A DNA stretch of 5,260 nt from Legionella genomosp. 1 (lineage in GTDB: Bacteria > Pseudomonadota > Gammaproteobacteria > Legionellales > Legionellaceae): the NCBI GenBank assembly GCA_945865355.1, contig CAMBDN010000179.1:1-5260 (forward strand), read 5' to 3'. Every line of letters begins with the position of its first letter. Position 1 is the stretch's first letter. The translations under genes were made by a program, and so were the position numbers. The notes below the pieces were generated by a model. It had not been told where the DNA came from and did no database searches. It saw only the letters and a list, made by a program, of their open reading frames with translations. Of this stretch, positions 1 to 5,260 are shown piece after piece.

Positions 1-912
1 ACGGTAGTTCATCACTCCTCTAGACGTCAGATCCCTGCAGGTTCTGGCTCAGGGATTATTTGGGATGAAAAGGGGCATGTGGTTACCAATTTTCATGTTA
101 TTCATGGAGCGGATCATTTTGCGATAACCATCGGACATACCAAGTTTCCTGCCAAAGTCATTGGTACTGAACCGCGGAAAGATATCGCGGTTCTTGCCAT
201 AACGTCACCAAAAGCCTTGGAATTATTAAAGACGTTCAAGCCATTTGAAATTGCGCATACCAGTGAGTTGATGGTTGGTCAGAAAGCGATTGCAATTGGT
301 AATCCGTTTGGTTTTGATCATAGTTTGACGGTTGGCGTGATTTCGGCTCTTGGTCGTGAAGTGCCTGGGGTTGCGGGTATTAAAATTCGTGATATGATTC
401 AAACCGATGCCTCTATTAATCCTGGTAATTCGGGTGGGCCACTTTTAGATAGCTCTGGGCGTTTAATTGGCTTAAATACGCTCATATACTCCCGAACGGG
501 TTCGTCTGCGGGCGTTGGATTTGCGGTTCCAGGTGATGATATTGCACGCATTGTCCAGCAAATTATTAAGAACGGCAGGGTTATACTTGCAGGAATAGGC
601 ATTCAACGTGCTGAAACAGCTCTTGCTGCGCACCTGGGTGTAAAAAAAGGTTTATTGATAGCGCAAGTATTACCAAACACACCCGCGGCAGCTGCAGGGT
701 TGCGTGGGACGCAACGGGATCGTTCGGGTCGAATTATTCTCGGCGATATTATCGTGTCATTAAATGGCCATCCTATCAATAATTATGATGCAATGTATAA
801 CCTGTTAACTGAAATAAAAATAGGTGAAAAAATTACCTTGACGGTGCTTAGAGAAGGTAAGACCACCAATTTGACAATGAAAACCATTGATATAGCCGGA
901 TACTCTGAGTAA
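1..912 (+). CDS. HtrA/Deg-family trypsin-like serine protease with one PDZ domain (5'-truncated)
   Basis: The reading frame is open from base 1, so the N-terminus, probably including a signal peptide or membrane anchor, lies left of the window; 303 residues remain. A GTG at 79 is in frame but cannot be the start, because conserved protease sequence (GSGSGIIWD) precedes it. The S1C triad is complete: His32 (TNFHVI), Asp61 (RKDIAVL) and Ser144 (GNSGGPL). From about residue 197 to 296 there is a single PDZ domain, with a carboxylate-binding loop near KKGLLIA and a segment RDRSGRIILGDIIVSLNG. That segment recalls the PDZ of plant and cyanobacterial Deg1-type proteases more than E. coli DegP, which has two PDZ domains. 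Family members degrade or refold damaged proteins in the periplasm or at the inner membrane; location here is inferred. Such proteins are often mislabelled 2-alkenal reductase. The gene ends in TAA and converges on pyrE, 104 bp away. The family is certain; the exact orthologue (DegS-like or Deg1-like) is not. Confidence 0.95.
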   Translation, partial: TVVHHSSRRQIPAGSGSGIIWDEKGHVVTNFHVIHGADHFAITIGHTKFPAKVIGTEPRKDIAVLAITSPKALELLKTFKPFEIAHTSELMVGQKAIAIGNPFGFDHSLTVGVISALGREVPGVAGIKIRDMIQTDASINPGNSGGPLLDSSGRLIGLNTLIYSRTGSSAGVGFAVPGDDIARIVQQIIKNGRVILAGIGIQRAETALAAHLGVKKGLLIAQVLPNTPAAAAGLRGTQRDRSGRIILGDIIVSLNGHPINNYDAMYNLLTEIKIGEKITLTVLREGKTTNLTMKTIDIAGYSE

Positions 913-943
913 ATTTCAAAAGAATTTTATTATAAAAGCATTT

Positions 944-1002
944 AACAATCCCTAGTATCTTTTAGCCAACCTGAGGGATACATTCGTGCCAACAATCTAG
1001 GG
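944..1002. repeat. Small direct and inverted repeats in a convergent intergenic region
   Basis: Between the protease and pyrE stops, AACAATCCCTAG (944-955) is echoed by AACAATCTAG (991-1000). CCCTAG (950-955) is also the reverse complement of CTAGGG (997-1002). A second possible stem pairs ATCCCT (948-953) with AGGGAT (974-979). Neither stem is followed by a clean U-run on either strand, although the DNA left of 944 is AT-rich, so pyrE transcripts would read into an A/U-rich tract. It may act as a weak bidirectional terminator or be degenerate repeat DNA. Function is not demonstrated. Confidence 0.3.
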
Positions 1003-1016
1003 TTGCAAACTGCCGA

Positions 1017-1649
1017 TCAACAACCATACTGCTCTTGGTATGCTTGCAACTGCTTCACGTGTTCATGCTCTCCGTTGAGGCTTAAGTAATCTATCAAGTC
1101 AAAAAGAGTAATAATTGAATAGACTTGGATGCCCTCGGCTTGAATATCTGCCAGCGTTGAGCGGTTGCTTACCCCACGTTCACAACGGTCTAAGGCAATA
1201 ACGACAGCGGTTAATTTGCCGCCGTTTTCTTGGATCAACTGTTGTGCTTCGCGGAATGCAGTTCCTGCTGTAATGACATCATCGATGATGACGGTATTAC
1301 CACATAATGGCGCTCCTATTAATTGGCCACCTTCTCCATGCGTTTTTAATTCTTTGCGATTAAAGGTAATCGTAGTCTCTCTGCCCATTTCTGCCAGTGC
1401 AACAGCGGTTGATGTCGCCAAAGGAATTCCTTTGTATGCCGGACCAAATAAATGCTGAAAATCAATGGATTTCTCGGCTAAAACATGGGCATAAAATTGG
1501 CCGAGTTGTCGTATCGATTGACCTTGATAAAATAGCCCTGCGTTAAAAAAATAGGGGCTTATACGGCCTGATTTGAGGGTGAATTGACCAAACTTTAAAA
1601 CGTTACAATCTAATGCTAAGCGAATAAAGGCGGCTTTTGAATTATCCAT
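1017..1649 (-). CDS. pyrE: Orotate phosphoribosyltransferase
   Basis: This cytosolic enzyme transfers the phosphoribosyl group of PRPP to orotate, giving orotidine 5'-monophosphate in the fifth step of UMP synthesis. The protein has 210 residues against about 213 in E. coli. Visible motifs are SGRISPYFFN (27-36), GPAYKGIPLA (69-78, with the family's Lys73), the flexible catalytic loop FNRKELKTHGEGG (96-108, Lys99, Lys102, His104) and the PRPP-binding motif IIDDVITAGTA (121-131) with paired Asp123-Asp124. The ATG at 1649 is the natural start because the N-terminus aligns with the family. An AGGA (1660-1663, read on the minus strand) sits about 10 bases upstream, further than ideal. It is partly self-complementary with the UUCC before the AUG and might be masked in a tiny hairpin. 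The gene stands alone, not after rph as in enterics, and is divergent from the cold-shock gene. No convincing promoter of its own was identified in the shared 180 bp. Confidence 0.98.
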   Translation of the reverse strand: MDNSKAAFIRLALDCNVLKFGQFTLKSGRISPYFFNAGLFYQGQSIRQLGQFYAHVLAEKSIDFQHLFGPAYKGIPLATSTAVALAEMGRETTITFNRKELKTHGEGGQLIGAPLCGNTVIIDDVITAGTAFREAQQLIQENGGKLTAVVIALDRCERGVSNRSTLADIQAEGIQVYSIITLFDLIDYLSLNGEHEHVKQLQAYQEQYGC

Positions 1650-1683
1650 GGGGAAAATTTCCTACTGCAGATTAAAAAAATCG

Positions 1684-1711
1684 TTAACAATCAACAAAAA
1701 GCTGTTATGCT
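1684..1711 (+). promoter_or_regulatory. Candidate sigma70 promoter for the cold-shock gene
   Basis: TTAACA (1684-1689, five of six to the -35 consensus) is followed after 16 bp by TATGCT (1706-1711, four of six), which is preceded by TGT, an extended -10 element. Transcription would begin near 1718, leaving a leader of about 110 nt before the ATG at 1830. Long leaders are typical of cold-shock genes. A second, weaker option is TTGACT (1719-1724), 18 bp, TGGAAT (1743-1748). I saw no match to the E. coli cold box. Confidence 0.5.
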
Positions 1712-1722
1712 AGAATTGTTGA
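1691..1722. repeat. Inverted repeat flanking the -10 element (possible operator)
   Basis: TCAACAA (1691-1697) and TTGTTGA (1716-1722) are perfect 7-bp inverted arms separated by 18 bp. They bracket the proposed -10 box and transcription start. The spacing puts arm centres 25 bp apart, a little over two helical turns, so a dimeric regulator could bind both. The sequence is AT-rich, and a 7-bp match could arise by chance. No regulator gene lies in the window. Confidence 0.25.
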
Positions 1723-1756
1723 CTTATACATTGTAGCGCAAGTGGAATTGTAAGCG

Positions 1757-1825
1757 ATGTATTTTTTTCAGTTGTTTGGCGATGTTAATCATCAGTTGAG
1801 AAATGTTGAAGCGAATAGGGGATAG
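1757..1825 (+). other. Possible 22-codon leader ORF ahead of the cold-shock gene
   Basis: An ATG at 1757 opens a frame of 22 codons that ends with TAG at 1823-1825, four bases before the cold-shock ATG at 1830. A GGAA (1744-1747) lies nine bases upstream and could serve as a ribosome binding site. The peptide begins MYFFQLFGDV and has no recognised motif. Its stop codon overlaps the end of the Shine-Dalgarno region of the next gene, so translational coupling is possible. With only 22 codons, chance is a real alternative. Confidence 0.2.
1817..1822 (+). promoter_or_regulatory. Ribosome binding site that fixes the cold-shock start at 1830
   Basis: AGGGGA lies seven bases before the ATG at 1830. 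An in-frame ATG at 1803 would add nine residues (MLKRIGDSQ) that have no counterpart in cold-shock proteins, and it has no purine-rich site at the right distance. The 1830 start is therefore preferred. Confidence 0.75.
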
Positions 1826-1829
1826 TCAA

Positions 1830-2063
1830 ATGTCAGGAAGAGAAACAGGCCATGTTAAGTGGTTTAATGAAAAAAAAGGATTTGGTTTCATTATCAATCA
1901 ACAAGGCGATGATATTTTTGTGCATTACAAAGATATCCACGGCGAAGGTTTTAAAACCTTACGTGAAAATGATGCGGTCAGCTTTGTATTGGATACAGGT
2001 CCCAAAGGCTTGAAGGCCCAAGATGTGCTGGTCGTGGCTGAACATGTTGAACATGCTGAGTAA
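1830..2063 (+). CDS. Cold-shock-domain (CspA family) nucleic-acid-binding protein
   Basis: This is a small five-stranded OB-fold protein that binds single-stranded RNA and DNA; family members melt RNA structure, damp transcription termination or, in the CspD branch, affect replication. The 77 residues carry the family signatures in order: GHVKWFNEKKGFGFI (7-21) containing the RNP1 motif KGFGFI (16-21), then RNP2 as IFVHY (29-33), then GEGFKTLRENDAVSF and GPKGLKAQDV. Aromatic binding positions Trp11, Phe18, Phe20, Phe30 and His32 are kept, with Tyr33 where Phe is common. The extra residues are a short acidic, histidine-rich tail (AEHVEHAE) encoded by a 9-bp near-tandem repeat. Two stop codons follow in a row (TAA TAA). 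The gene is divergent from pyrE and has its own promoter and a long leader. Which csp paralogue it represents cannot be told, and cold induction is not shown by sequence alone. Confidence 0.95.
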   Translation: MSGRETGHVKWFNEKKGFGFIINQQGDDIFVHYKDIHGEGFKTLRENDAVSFVLDTGPKGLKAQDVLVVAEHVEHAE

Positions 2064-2072
2064 TAAAATTTA

Positions 2073-2086
2073 ATCTCCTTTGAGAT
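2073..2086 (+). terminator. Small hairpin between the cold-shock and SDR genes
   Basis: ATCTC (2073-2077) and GAGAT (2082-2086) form a 5-bp stem with a CTTT loop, followed by ATATTTCC. Stem and U-run are weak for an intrinsic terminator, so partial attenuation or an mRNA 3'-end stabiliser is as likely. If it works, it would lower SDR expression relative to the cold-shock gene. Confidence 0.2.
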
Positions 2087-2102
2087 ATATTTCCTGTGAC
2101 CC

Positions 2103-2960
2103 ATGACGATAAATAGAAAAGTGGCAGTAATAACTGGTGCAGCAAGCGGCATTGGTTTGGCTTTGACAAAAGCATGTTTATTAGACGGCATGAATGTTGT
2201 GATGGCGGATATTGCAGAGTCTGTGTTATCTGAACAGGTAAAGTGCTTGCAAGCGGTGTCGAAAGCAGAAATTTTAAGTGTGGTTTGCGATGTGGCACGG
2301 TGGGATGATGTTTTGCATTTAGCTGAGCAGACATTTGAACACTTTAACCGAGTCGATCTGCTGATTAACAACGCTGGAGTAAGTGGTCAGCTCGCACCGC
2401 TTTGGGAACTGAGCAATCAGCATGTTCGAAACGTTCTGGATGTTAATTTGCATGGTGTGCTGAATGGGGTGCAAATTTTCTTACCGCTTTTGTTTAAACA
2501 AAGCCACCGTTCACAAATCGTGAACATGGCTAGTTTTTATGGCTTGTGCAGTGGGTCACAAATGGCAGCTTACGCTATGTCAAAGCATGCCATTGTTGCT
2601 TTGTCAGAGTCGTTGTACTTTGATTTGCAACGATTACAGAAACCAGTAGACATATCCGTCGTTTGTCCTTCATTTGCTAATACTCAATTACTCGTTAATT
2701 CAGCGCCTGACGTGCAAGATAAGTTGCATTCTATGGTCAGTGATTTAATAGAGCGGAGTCGCCCAGCAGAAGATGTTGCAGATTTTATTCTCCGTAAAGT
2801 TAAAGATAATACATTTTACATTATGCCTGATAAGGAAGTTAAAGATTATTGCGAGCAACGTACGAAGGCAATTATCGAGGAGTTACCTCCCCATCATCAT
2901 AGCTTGGAAAAAATTATTGCTTCTTTAAGCAAGCGTGCGAAGAGCACCGTGGCTAAATAA
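2103..2960 (+). CDS. Classical short-chain dehydrogenase/reductase, substrate unknown
   Basis: This is an NAD(P)-dependent Rossmann-fold oxidoreductase of 285 residues. The cofactor motif TGAASGIG is at 11-18. Asp36 at the end of the second strand (VVMADI) favours NAD(H) over NADP(H) by family rule. Asp63 fits the adenine pocket, and NNAG is at 89-92. The catalytic tetrad is complete: Asn115, Ser144, Tyr157 and Lys161 (YAMSK). After strand six the usual PG is PS (Pro189-Ser190). The C-terminal extension beyond about residue 240 is charged and contains HHH; it is longer than the roughly 250-residue core and resembles SDRs acting on larger hydrophobic substrates, though I cannot name one. The ATG at 2103 has a poor Shine-Dalgarno sequence and starts 39 bp after the cold-shock stop, suggesting co-transcription with weak or coupled translation. 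The family is secure; the reaction is not. Confidence 0.93.
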   Translation: MTINRKVAVITGAASGIGLALTKACLLDGMNVVMADIAESVLSEQVKCLQAVSKAEILSVVCDVARWDDVLHLAEQTFEHFNRVDLLINNAGVSGQLAPLWELSNQHVRNVLDVNLHGVLNGVQIFLPLLFKQSHRSQIVNMASFYGLCSGSQMAAYAMSKHAIVALSESLYFDLQRLQKPVDISVVCPSFANTQLLVNSAPDVQDKLHSMVSDLIERSRPAEDVADFILRKVKDNTFYIMPDKEVKDYCEQRTKAIIEELPPHHHSLEKIIASLSKRAKSTVAK

Positions 2961-2972
2961 GGTGCATTTTTT
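2944..2972 (+). terminator. Weak intrinsic terminator-like hairpin at the end of the SDR gene
   Basis: GCACC (2944-2948) can pair with GGTGC (2961-2965) across a 12-nt loop that includes the SDR stop codon, and ATTTTTT follows immediately. The U-run is good, but the stem is only 5 bp and the loop is large, so termination would be inefficient. Some transcripts may read on into the MFS gene. Confidence 0.35.
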
Positions 2973-2990
2973 ATAAATACATTTAATAAA

Positions 2991-3024
2991 CCCCGCCTAA
3001 CCTCCCCTTTCAAAGGGTAGGGTT
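2991..3024. repeat. Imperfect palindrome resembling a dispersed intergenic repeat
   Basis: The left arm AACCTCCCCTTT (2999-3010) pairs with AAAGGGTAGGGTT (3012-3024) with one mismatch or bulge. The C-rich lead-in CCCCGCCTAACCTCCCCTTT matches the style of short palindromic repeats found between genes in many bacterial genomes. Read backwards it gives the PLKGEVRRGL string often seen in spurious translated ORFs. It sits in the gap between the SDR and MFS genes, is GC-rich against AT-rich surroundings, and lacks a U-run, so it is not a typical terminator. Only one copy is in this window, so its repeat status is inferred. Confidence 0.45.
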
Positions 3025-3031
3025 CTGTTCT

Positions 3032-3035
3032 GGAG
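3032..3035 (+). promoter_or_regulatory. Ribosome binding site of the MFS transporter gene
   Basis: GGAG lies six bases before the ATG at 3042, a near-ideal arrangement that supports this start. It follows directly after the palindrome at 2991-3024, so folding of that element could affect access to it. No clear promoter was found in the 81-bp gap. Confidence 0.7.
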
Positions 3036-3041
3036 CAGTAA

Positions 3042-4325
3042 ATGGCTATAAGCACTATCGGTCTTTTAAAAGAAAGAGCTTTTTTCCCACTTTTTCTGAC
3101 CCAATTTTTTGGGGCATTCAACGATAATGCGTTTAAGCTCGCCATGTTGACATTAATTAGTTATCACTTGACCTCATCGCAAACGCAATCGGAACAGTAT
3201 CAAGCCATTGCTAGTGCGTTATTTATTACCCCTTTTTTCCTTTTTTCAGCAACTGCAGGACAATTGGCTGATAAATTTGATAAAGCTGATTTAACACGGA
3301 TCATTAAATTATTTGAAGTACTACTGGTATCCATTGGTGGCTTGGGCTTTTATTTTGGTAATCCGTGGTTGTTGATGATCACTTTGACGGGAATGGGGAT
3401 TCACTCAACATTTTTTGGCCCAATCAAATATGCAATCCTGCCTCAACATTTGCCGCAGCAACAACTGCTAGGGGCGACTGCATTGATTGAGGCGAGCACG
3501 TTTCTTGCCATACTGTTAGGTACTATCTTTGGAACGTTGAGTATGGGGGGCGTAAAAACTGGTTCAATCATCGCTATTATACTGACGGGAATCGTTGCTC
3601 TTGCCGGACTTGCCGCCAGTTTATTTATCTTACCTGCCAAGTCCGTTGCGGCAGAAGTGTTTGTTGACTGGAACGTATGGCGGGCAACGTGTCAGTTGAT
3701 GAAGAATGTGGTGATTGATAAAGGAATCATGCTAGCGATATTAGGTATTTCATGGTTTTGGTTAATTGGTGCGGTGATGCTAACTAAATTACCCGATTAT
3801 ACCAATTATGTATTATCTGCAGATTCGACAGTTTTTGCCGTATTTCTTGGTTTGTTTTCCATAGGTATTGCCTTGGGCTCGATGATAATTAATTTTTTAT
3901 TGGCCGGTCGGATTACTCTGCAGTATGTTCCCCATGCAATGTTGTTGCTGTCGCTGTTTACTGTCGATTTGTCGTGGGCCTCTCCGATGGTGGTTGAGGG
4001 CGCTTCTTTGCAATCATTGGTTATATTTTTTAGCAAGATAAATCATTGGCGTATTGCCATCGATTTGTTTTTGCTTGCTGTTAGTGGTGGAATATTTGCA
4101 GTGCCTTTATATACGTATTTGCAAGTAGCATGTGATAGTAACGTAAGGGCACGTACCATCGCTGCAAATAATATAATGAATGCGTTATTTATGGTGGTAG
4201 GTACGTGTTTGGTGATGTTATTACTGCATTTTAATGTTGAGATTACCCATGTGTTTCTTATCATGGCTATCTTAAATGTTTGCGTCGCTTTTGTGTTTTG
4301 GAAGTTGTTTCCAAAGGCGTCATAA
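3042..4325 (+). CDS. MFS transporter, LplT / Aas N-terminal-domain type (putative lysophospholipid flippase)
   Basis: The 427-residue protein is hydrophobic throughout, with roughly 12 membrane segments and both termini probably cytoplasmic. It carries signatures of the lysophospholipid-transporter branch of the major facilitator superfamily: FFGAFNDNAFK (22-32) in the first helix, the loop motif GQLADKFDK (73-81), FFGPIKYAIL (124-133), EAST (150-153) in helix five, and a C-terminal GGIFAVPLYTYLQ (349-361). E. coli LplT (GDNA, SPAKYGIL, EAST, GGFFVVPLNALLQ) matches at the same places. LplT moves lysophosphatidylethanolamine inward for re-acylation by the acyltransferase/acyl-ACP synthetase Aas; in many proteobacteria the transporter is fused to those domains. 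Here only the transporter part exists, ending normally in TAA, and no acyltransferase gene is adjacent. The last six bases overlap hemF on the other strand. The substrate is inferred from family resemblance only. Confidence 0.88.
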   Translation: MAISTIGLLKERAFFPLFLTQFFGAFNDNAFKLAMLTLISYHLTSSQTQSEQYQAIASALFITPFFLFSATAGQLADKFDKADLTRIIKLFEVLLVSIGGLGFYFGNPWLLMITLTGMGIHSTFFGPIKYAILPQHLPQQQLLGATALIEASTFLAILLGTIFGTLSMGGVKTGSIIAIILTGIVALAGLAASLFILPAKSVAAEVFVDWNVWRATCQLMKNVVIDKGIMLAILGISWFWLIGAVMLTKLPDYTNYVLSADSTVFAVFLGLFSIGIALGSMIINFLLAGRITLQYVPHAMLLLSLFTVDLSWASPMVVEGASLQSLVIFFSKINHWRIAIDLFLLAVSGGIFAVPLYTYLQVACDSNVRARTIAANNIMNALFMVVGTCLVMLLLHFNVEITHVFLIMAILNVCVAFVFWKLFPKAS

Positions 4326-5260
4326 ACAATTATCCTCGATCTTCAGCCAATCTTGTGCAGGTAGATACTCGTTATAAAGAGCTGCTTCGGCACTGTTTTC
4401 TTCTGGGTGCCAGTTGTATTGCCAATGAACTTCCGGTGGCAATGACATCAAGATGGACTCAGTGCGGCCACCAGACTGTAAACCAAATAGCGTGCCGCGG
4501 TCATAAACTAAATTAAACTCAACATAACGGCCTCGTCGGTATAATTGAAAGGCTTTTTCTCTGGCGCCAAAGGGTAATGTTTTACGGCGTTGAACGATTG
4601 GGGCGTAGCCTTTAATAAAATGATCACCGATACTTTGCATCAAGCCAAAGCTATGGCTAAAGCCATGCTGATTGTAATCGTCGAAGAAAAGACCGCCAAT
4701 GCCGCGTGCTTCTTGACGATGTTTGAGATAAAAGTACTCGTCGCACCAAGACTTGAAGCGCGGGTAGATTTCTTCTCCGAAGGGTTGACAGGCATTCAAT
4801 GCCGTTTGATGCCAATGGATGCAGTCTTCGTTAAATCCATAATAAGGGGTTAGATCAAAACCACCTCCAAACCACCATATAGGATCCGCCGTCTCCTTTT
4901 CTGCCATAAAAAATCGTACATTTGCGTGAGTGGTTGGGACATAGGGGTTTTCGGGATGAATGACTAGCGATACCCCTAGAGCACTAAATTTGCATCCCGC
5001 AAGTTCTGGGCGTGAGGCACTAGCGGATGGTGGAAGCTGCTCACCTGTCACATACGAAAAATTAACACCAGCCTTGGCAAATAAAGTGCTATTACTCATG
5101 ATTCTAGTGATGCCACCGCCTCCTTGTGGGCGTGTCCATGCATCTTCAATGAATGGATGGGTTCCATCTAACGCTTGTAACTGCAAACAAATATTGTTTT
5201 GCAAGCTCAGTAGATAATTTTTTACCAGGTCGATGGCATTGTTGGGTAATGGGGGGGGGG
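4320..5260 (-). CDS. hemF: Oxygen-dependent coproporphyrinogen III oxidase (5' end off the window)
   Basis: HemF is a cytosolic homodimer that uses O2 to decarboxylate two propionates of coproporphyrinogen III, giving protoporphyrinogen IX for heme. Diagnostic segments are all present: QGGGGITRIM, FAKAGVNFSYV, HPENPYVPTTHANVRFF, WWFGGGFDLTPYYGF, the C-terminal FFDD block and RRGRYVEFNLVYDRGT followed by GGRTESILMSLPP. They align along the whole E. coli protein (299 residues). A TTG at 5202-5204 could be read as a start, but the frame stays open upstream and encodes IDLVKNYLLSLQNN, which matches the enterobacterial N-terminus (VKQFLLNLQDT). The gene therefore continues to the right edge; by alignment its true start should lie at or just beyond the ten-G run at 5251-5260, which would encode an implausible poly-proline. 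The stop TGA (4320-4322) abuts the MFS stop. Its promoter is not in the window. Confidence 0.97.
   Translation of the reverse strand, partial: PPPLPNNAIDLVKNYLLSLQNNICLQLQALDGTHPFIEDAWTRPQGGGGITRIMSNSTLFAKAGVNFSYVTGEQLPPSASASRPELAGCKFSALGVSLVIHPENPYVPTTHANVRFFMAEKETADPIWWFGGGFDLTPYYGFNEDCIHWHQTALNACQPFGEEIYPRFKSWCDEYFYLKHRQEARGIGGLFFDDYNQHGFSHSFGLMQSIGDHFIKGYAPIVQRRKTLPFGAREKAFQLYRRGRYVEFNLVYDRGTLFGLQSGGRTESILMSLPPEVHWQYNWHPEENSAEAALYNEYLPAQDWLKIEDNCL
5251..5260. other. Ten-G homopolymer at the right edge, possible sequencing or assembly artefact
   Basis: The window ends in ten G bases. In the hemF frame they would read as consecutive proline codons exactly where the family's initiating methionine is expected. 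G-runs at read or contig ends are a known artefact of two-colour sequencing. A genuine tract is possible but would be unusual in this AT-rich genome. Confidence 0.5.

Noticed and set aside
79..912. GTG at 79 as the start of the serine protease
   Set aside because: It would cut off the conserved GSGSG strand just before the catalytic His; the frame is open to the window edge, so the gene is truncated by the window.
1165..1458. Plus-strand frame of 97 codons opposite pyrE
   Set aside because: It is fully antisense to conserved pyrE motifs and has low-complexity composition.
1719..1748. TTGACT/TGGAAT as the main cold-shock promoter
   Set aside because: The 18-bp spacer is acceptable but the -10 match is weak. 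The upstream TTAACA with an extended -10 TATGCT is better, so this is mentioned only as an alternative.
1925..2371. Minus-strand open frame of 148 codons across the cold-shock and SDR genes
   Set aside because: It lies antisense to two strongly supported genes, its translation is rich in Ser/Thr/Cys with no motif, and it has no convincing start context. It is a shadow frame, as is the shorter minus-strand frame at 1978-2334.
2897..3145. Minus-strand frame of 82 codons spanning the SDR/MFS gap
   Set aside because: It is antisense to both gene ends, and its middle is simply the translated palindrome (the PLKGEVRRGL type of spurious peptide).
4960..5217. Plus-strand frame of 85 codons opposite hemF
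   Set aside because: It is antisense to clearly conserved hemF codons, with no recognisable domain. The same applies to the plus-strand frames at 4590-4853 and 4280-4516.
1..5260. A novel defence, mobile or biosynthetic system
   Set aside because: All five genes belong to known housekeeping families, there are no integrase, transposase, toxin-antitoxin or array features, and no gene of unknown family remains to build such a system from.

Overview
The window reads as ordinary chromosomal DNA from a low-GC gammaproteobacterium. HemF and PyrE resemble the enterobacterial proteins throughout, but base composition is AT-richer than in enterics. The Legionella/Coxiella side of the class would fit, but that is inference and no marker in the window decides it. 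No phage, transposase, CRISPR array, tRNA or rRNA is visible. Five convincing genes cover almost everything. Both outer genes run off the window, and the right edge ends in ten consecutive G bases, so it may be a contig end.

Layout, left to right. (1) 1-912, + strand: the 3' part of a single-PDZ HtrA/Deg-family serine protease with its catalytic triad intact. (2) 913-1016: a short convergent intergenic region with small repeats. (3) 1017-1649, - strand: pyrE, orotate phosphoribosyltransferase. (4) 1650-1829: a divergent control region with a good sigma70-type promoter facing right, an inverted repeat around its -10 box and a possible short leader ORF. (5) 1830-2063, + strand: a CspA-family cold-shock-domain protein. 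(6) 2103-2960, + strand: a classical short-chain dehydrogenase/reductase (SDR), 39 bp downstream and probably co-transcribed. (7) 2961-3041: a weak terminator-like hairpin, then an imperfect palindrome resembling dispersed intergenic repeats. (8) 3042-4325, + strand: an MFS transporter of the LplT / Aas-N-terminal-domain type. (9) 4320-5260, - strand: hemF, aerobic coproporphyrinogen III oxidase, whose stop codon overlaps the end of the MFS gene and whose start lies beyond the right edge.

The genes do not form one pathway. They are housekeeping functions: envelope protein quality control, pyrimidine synthesis, RNA-binding/stress response, a redox enzyme of unknown substrate, lysophospholipid (or similar) transport, and heme synthesis. 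I did not find an undescribed system. The observations most worth checking are the control region before the cold-shock gene, the intergenic palindrome at 2991-3024, and the poly-G edge inside hemF.
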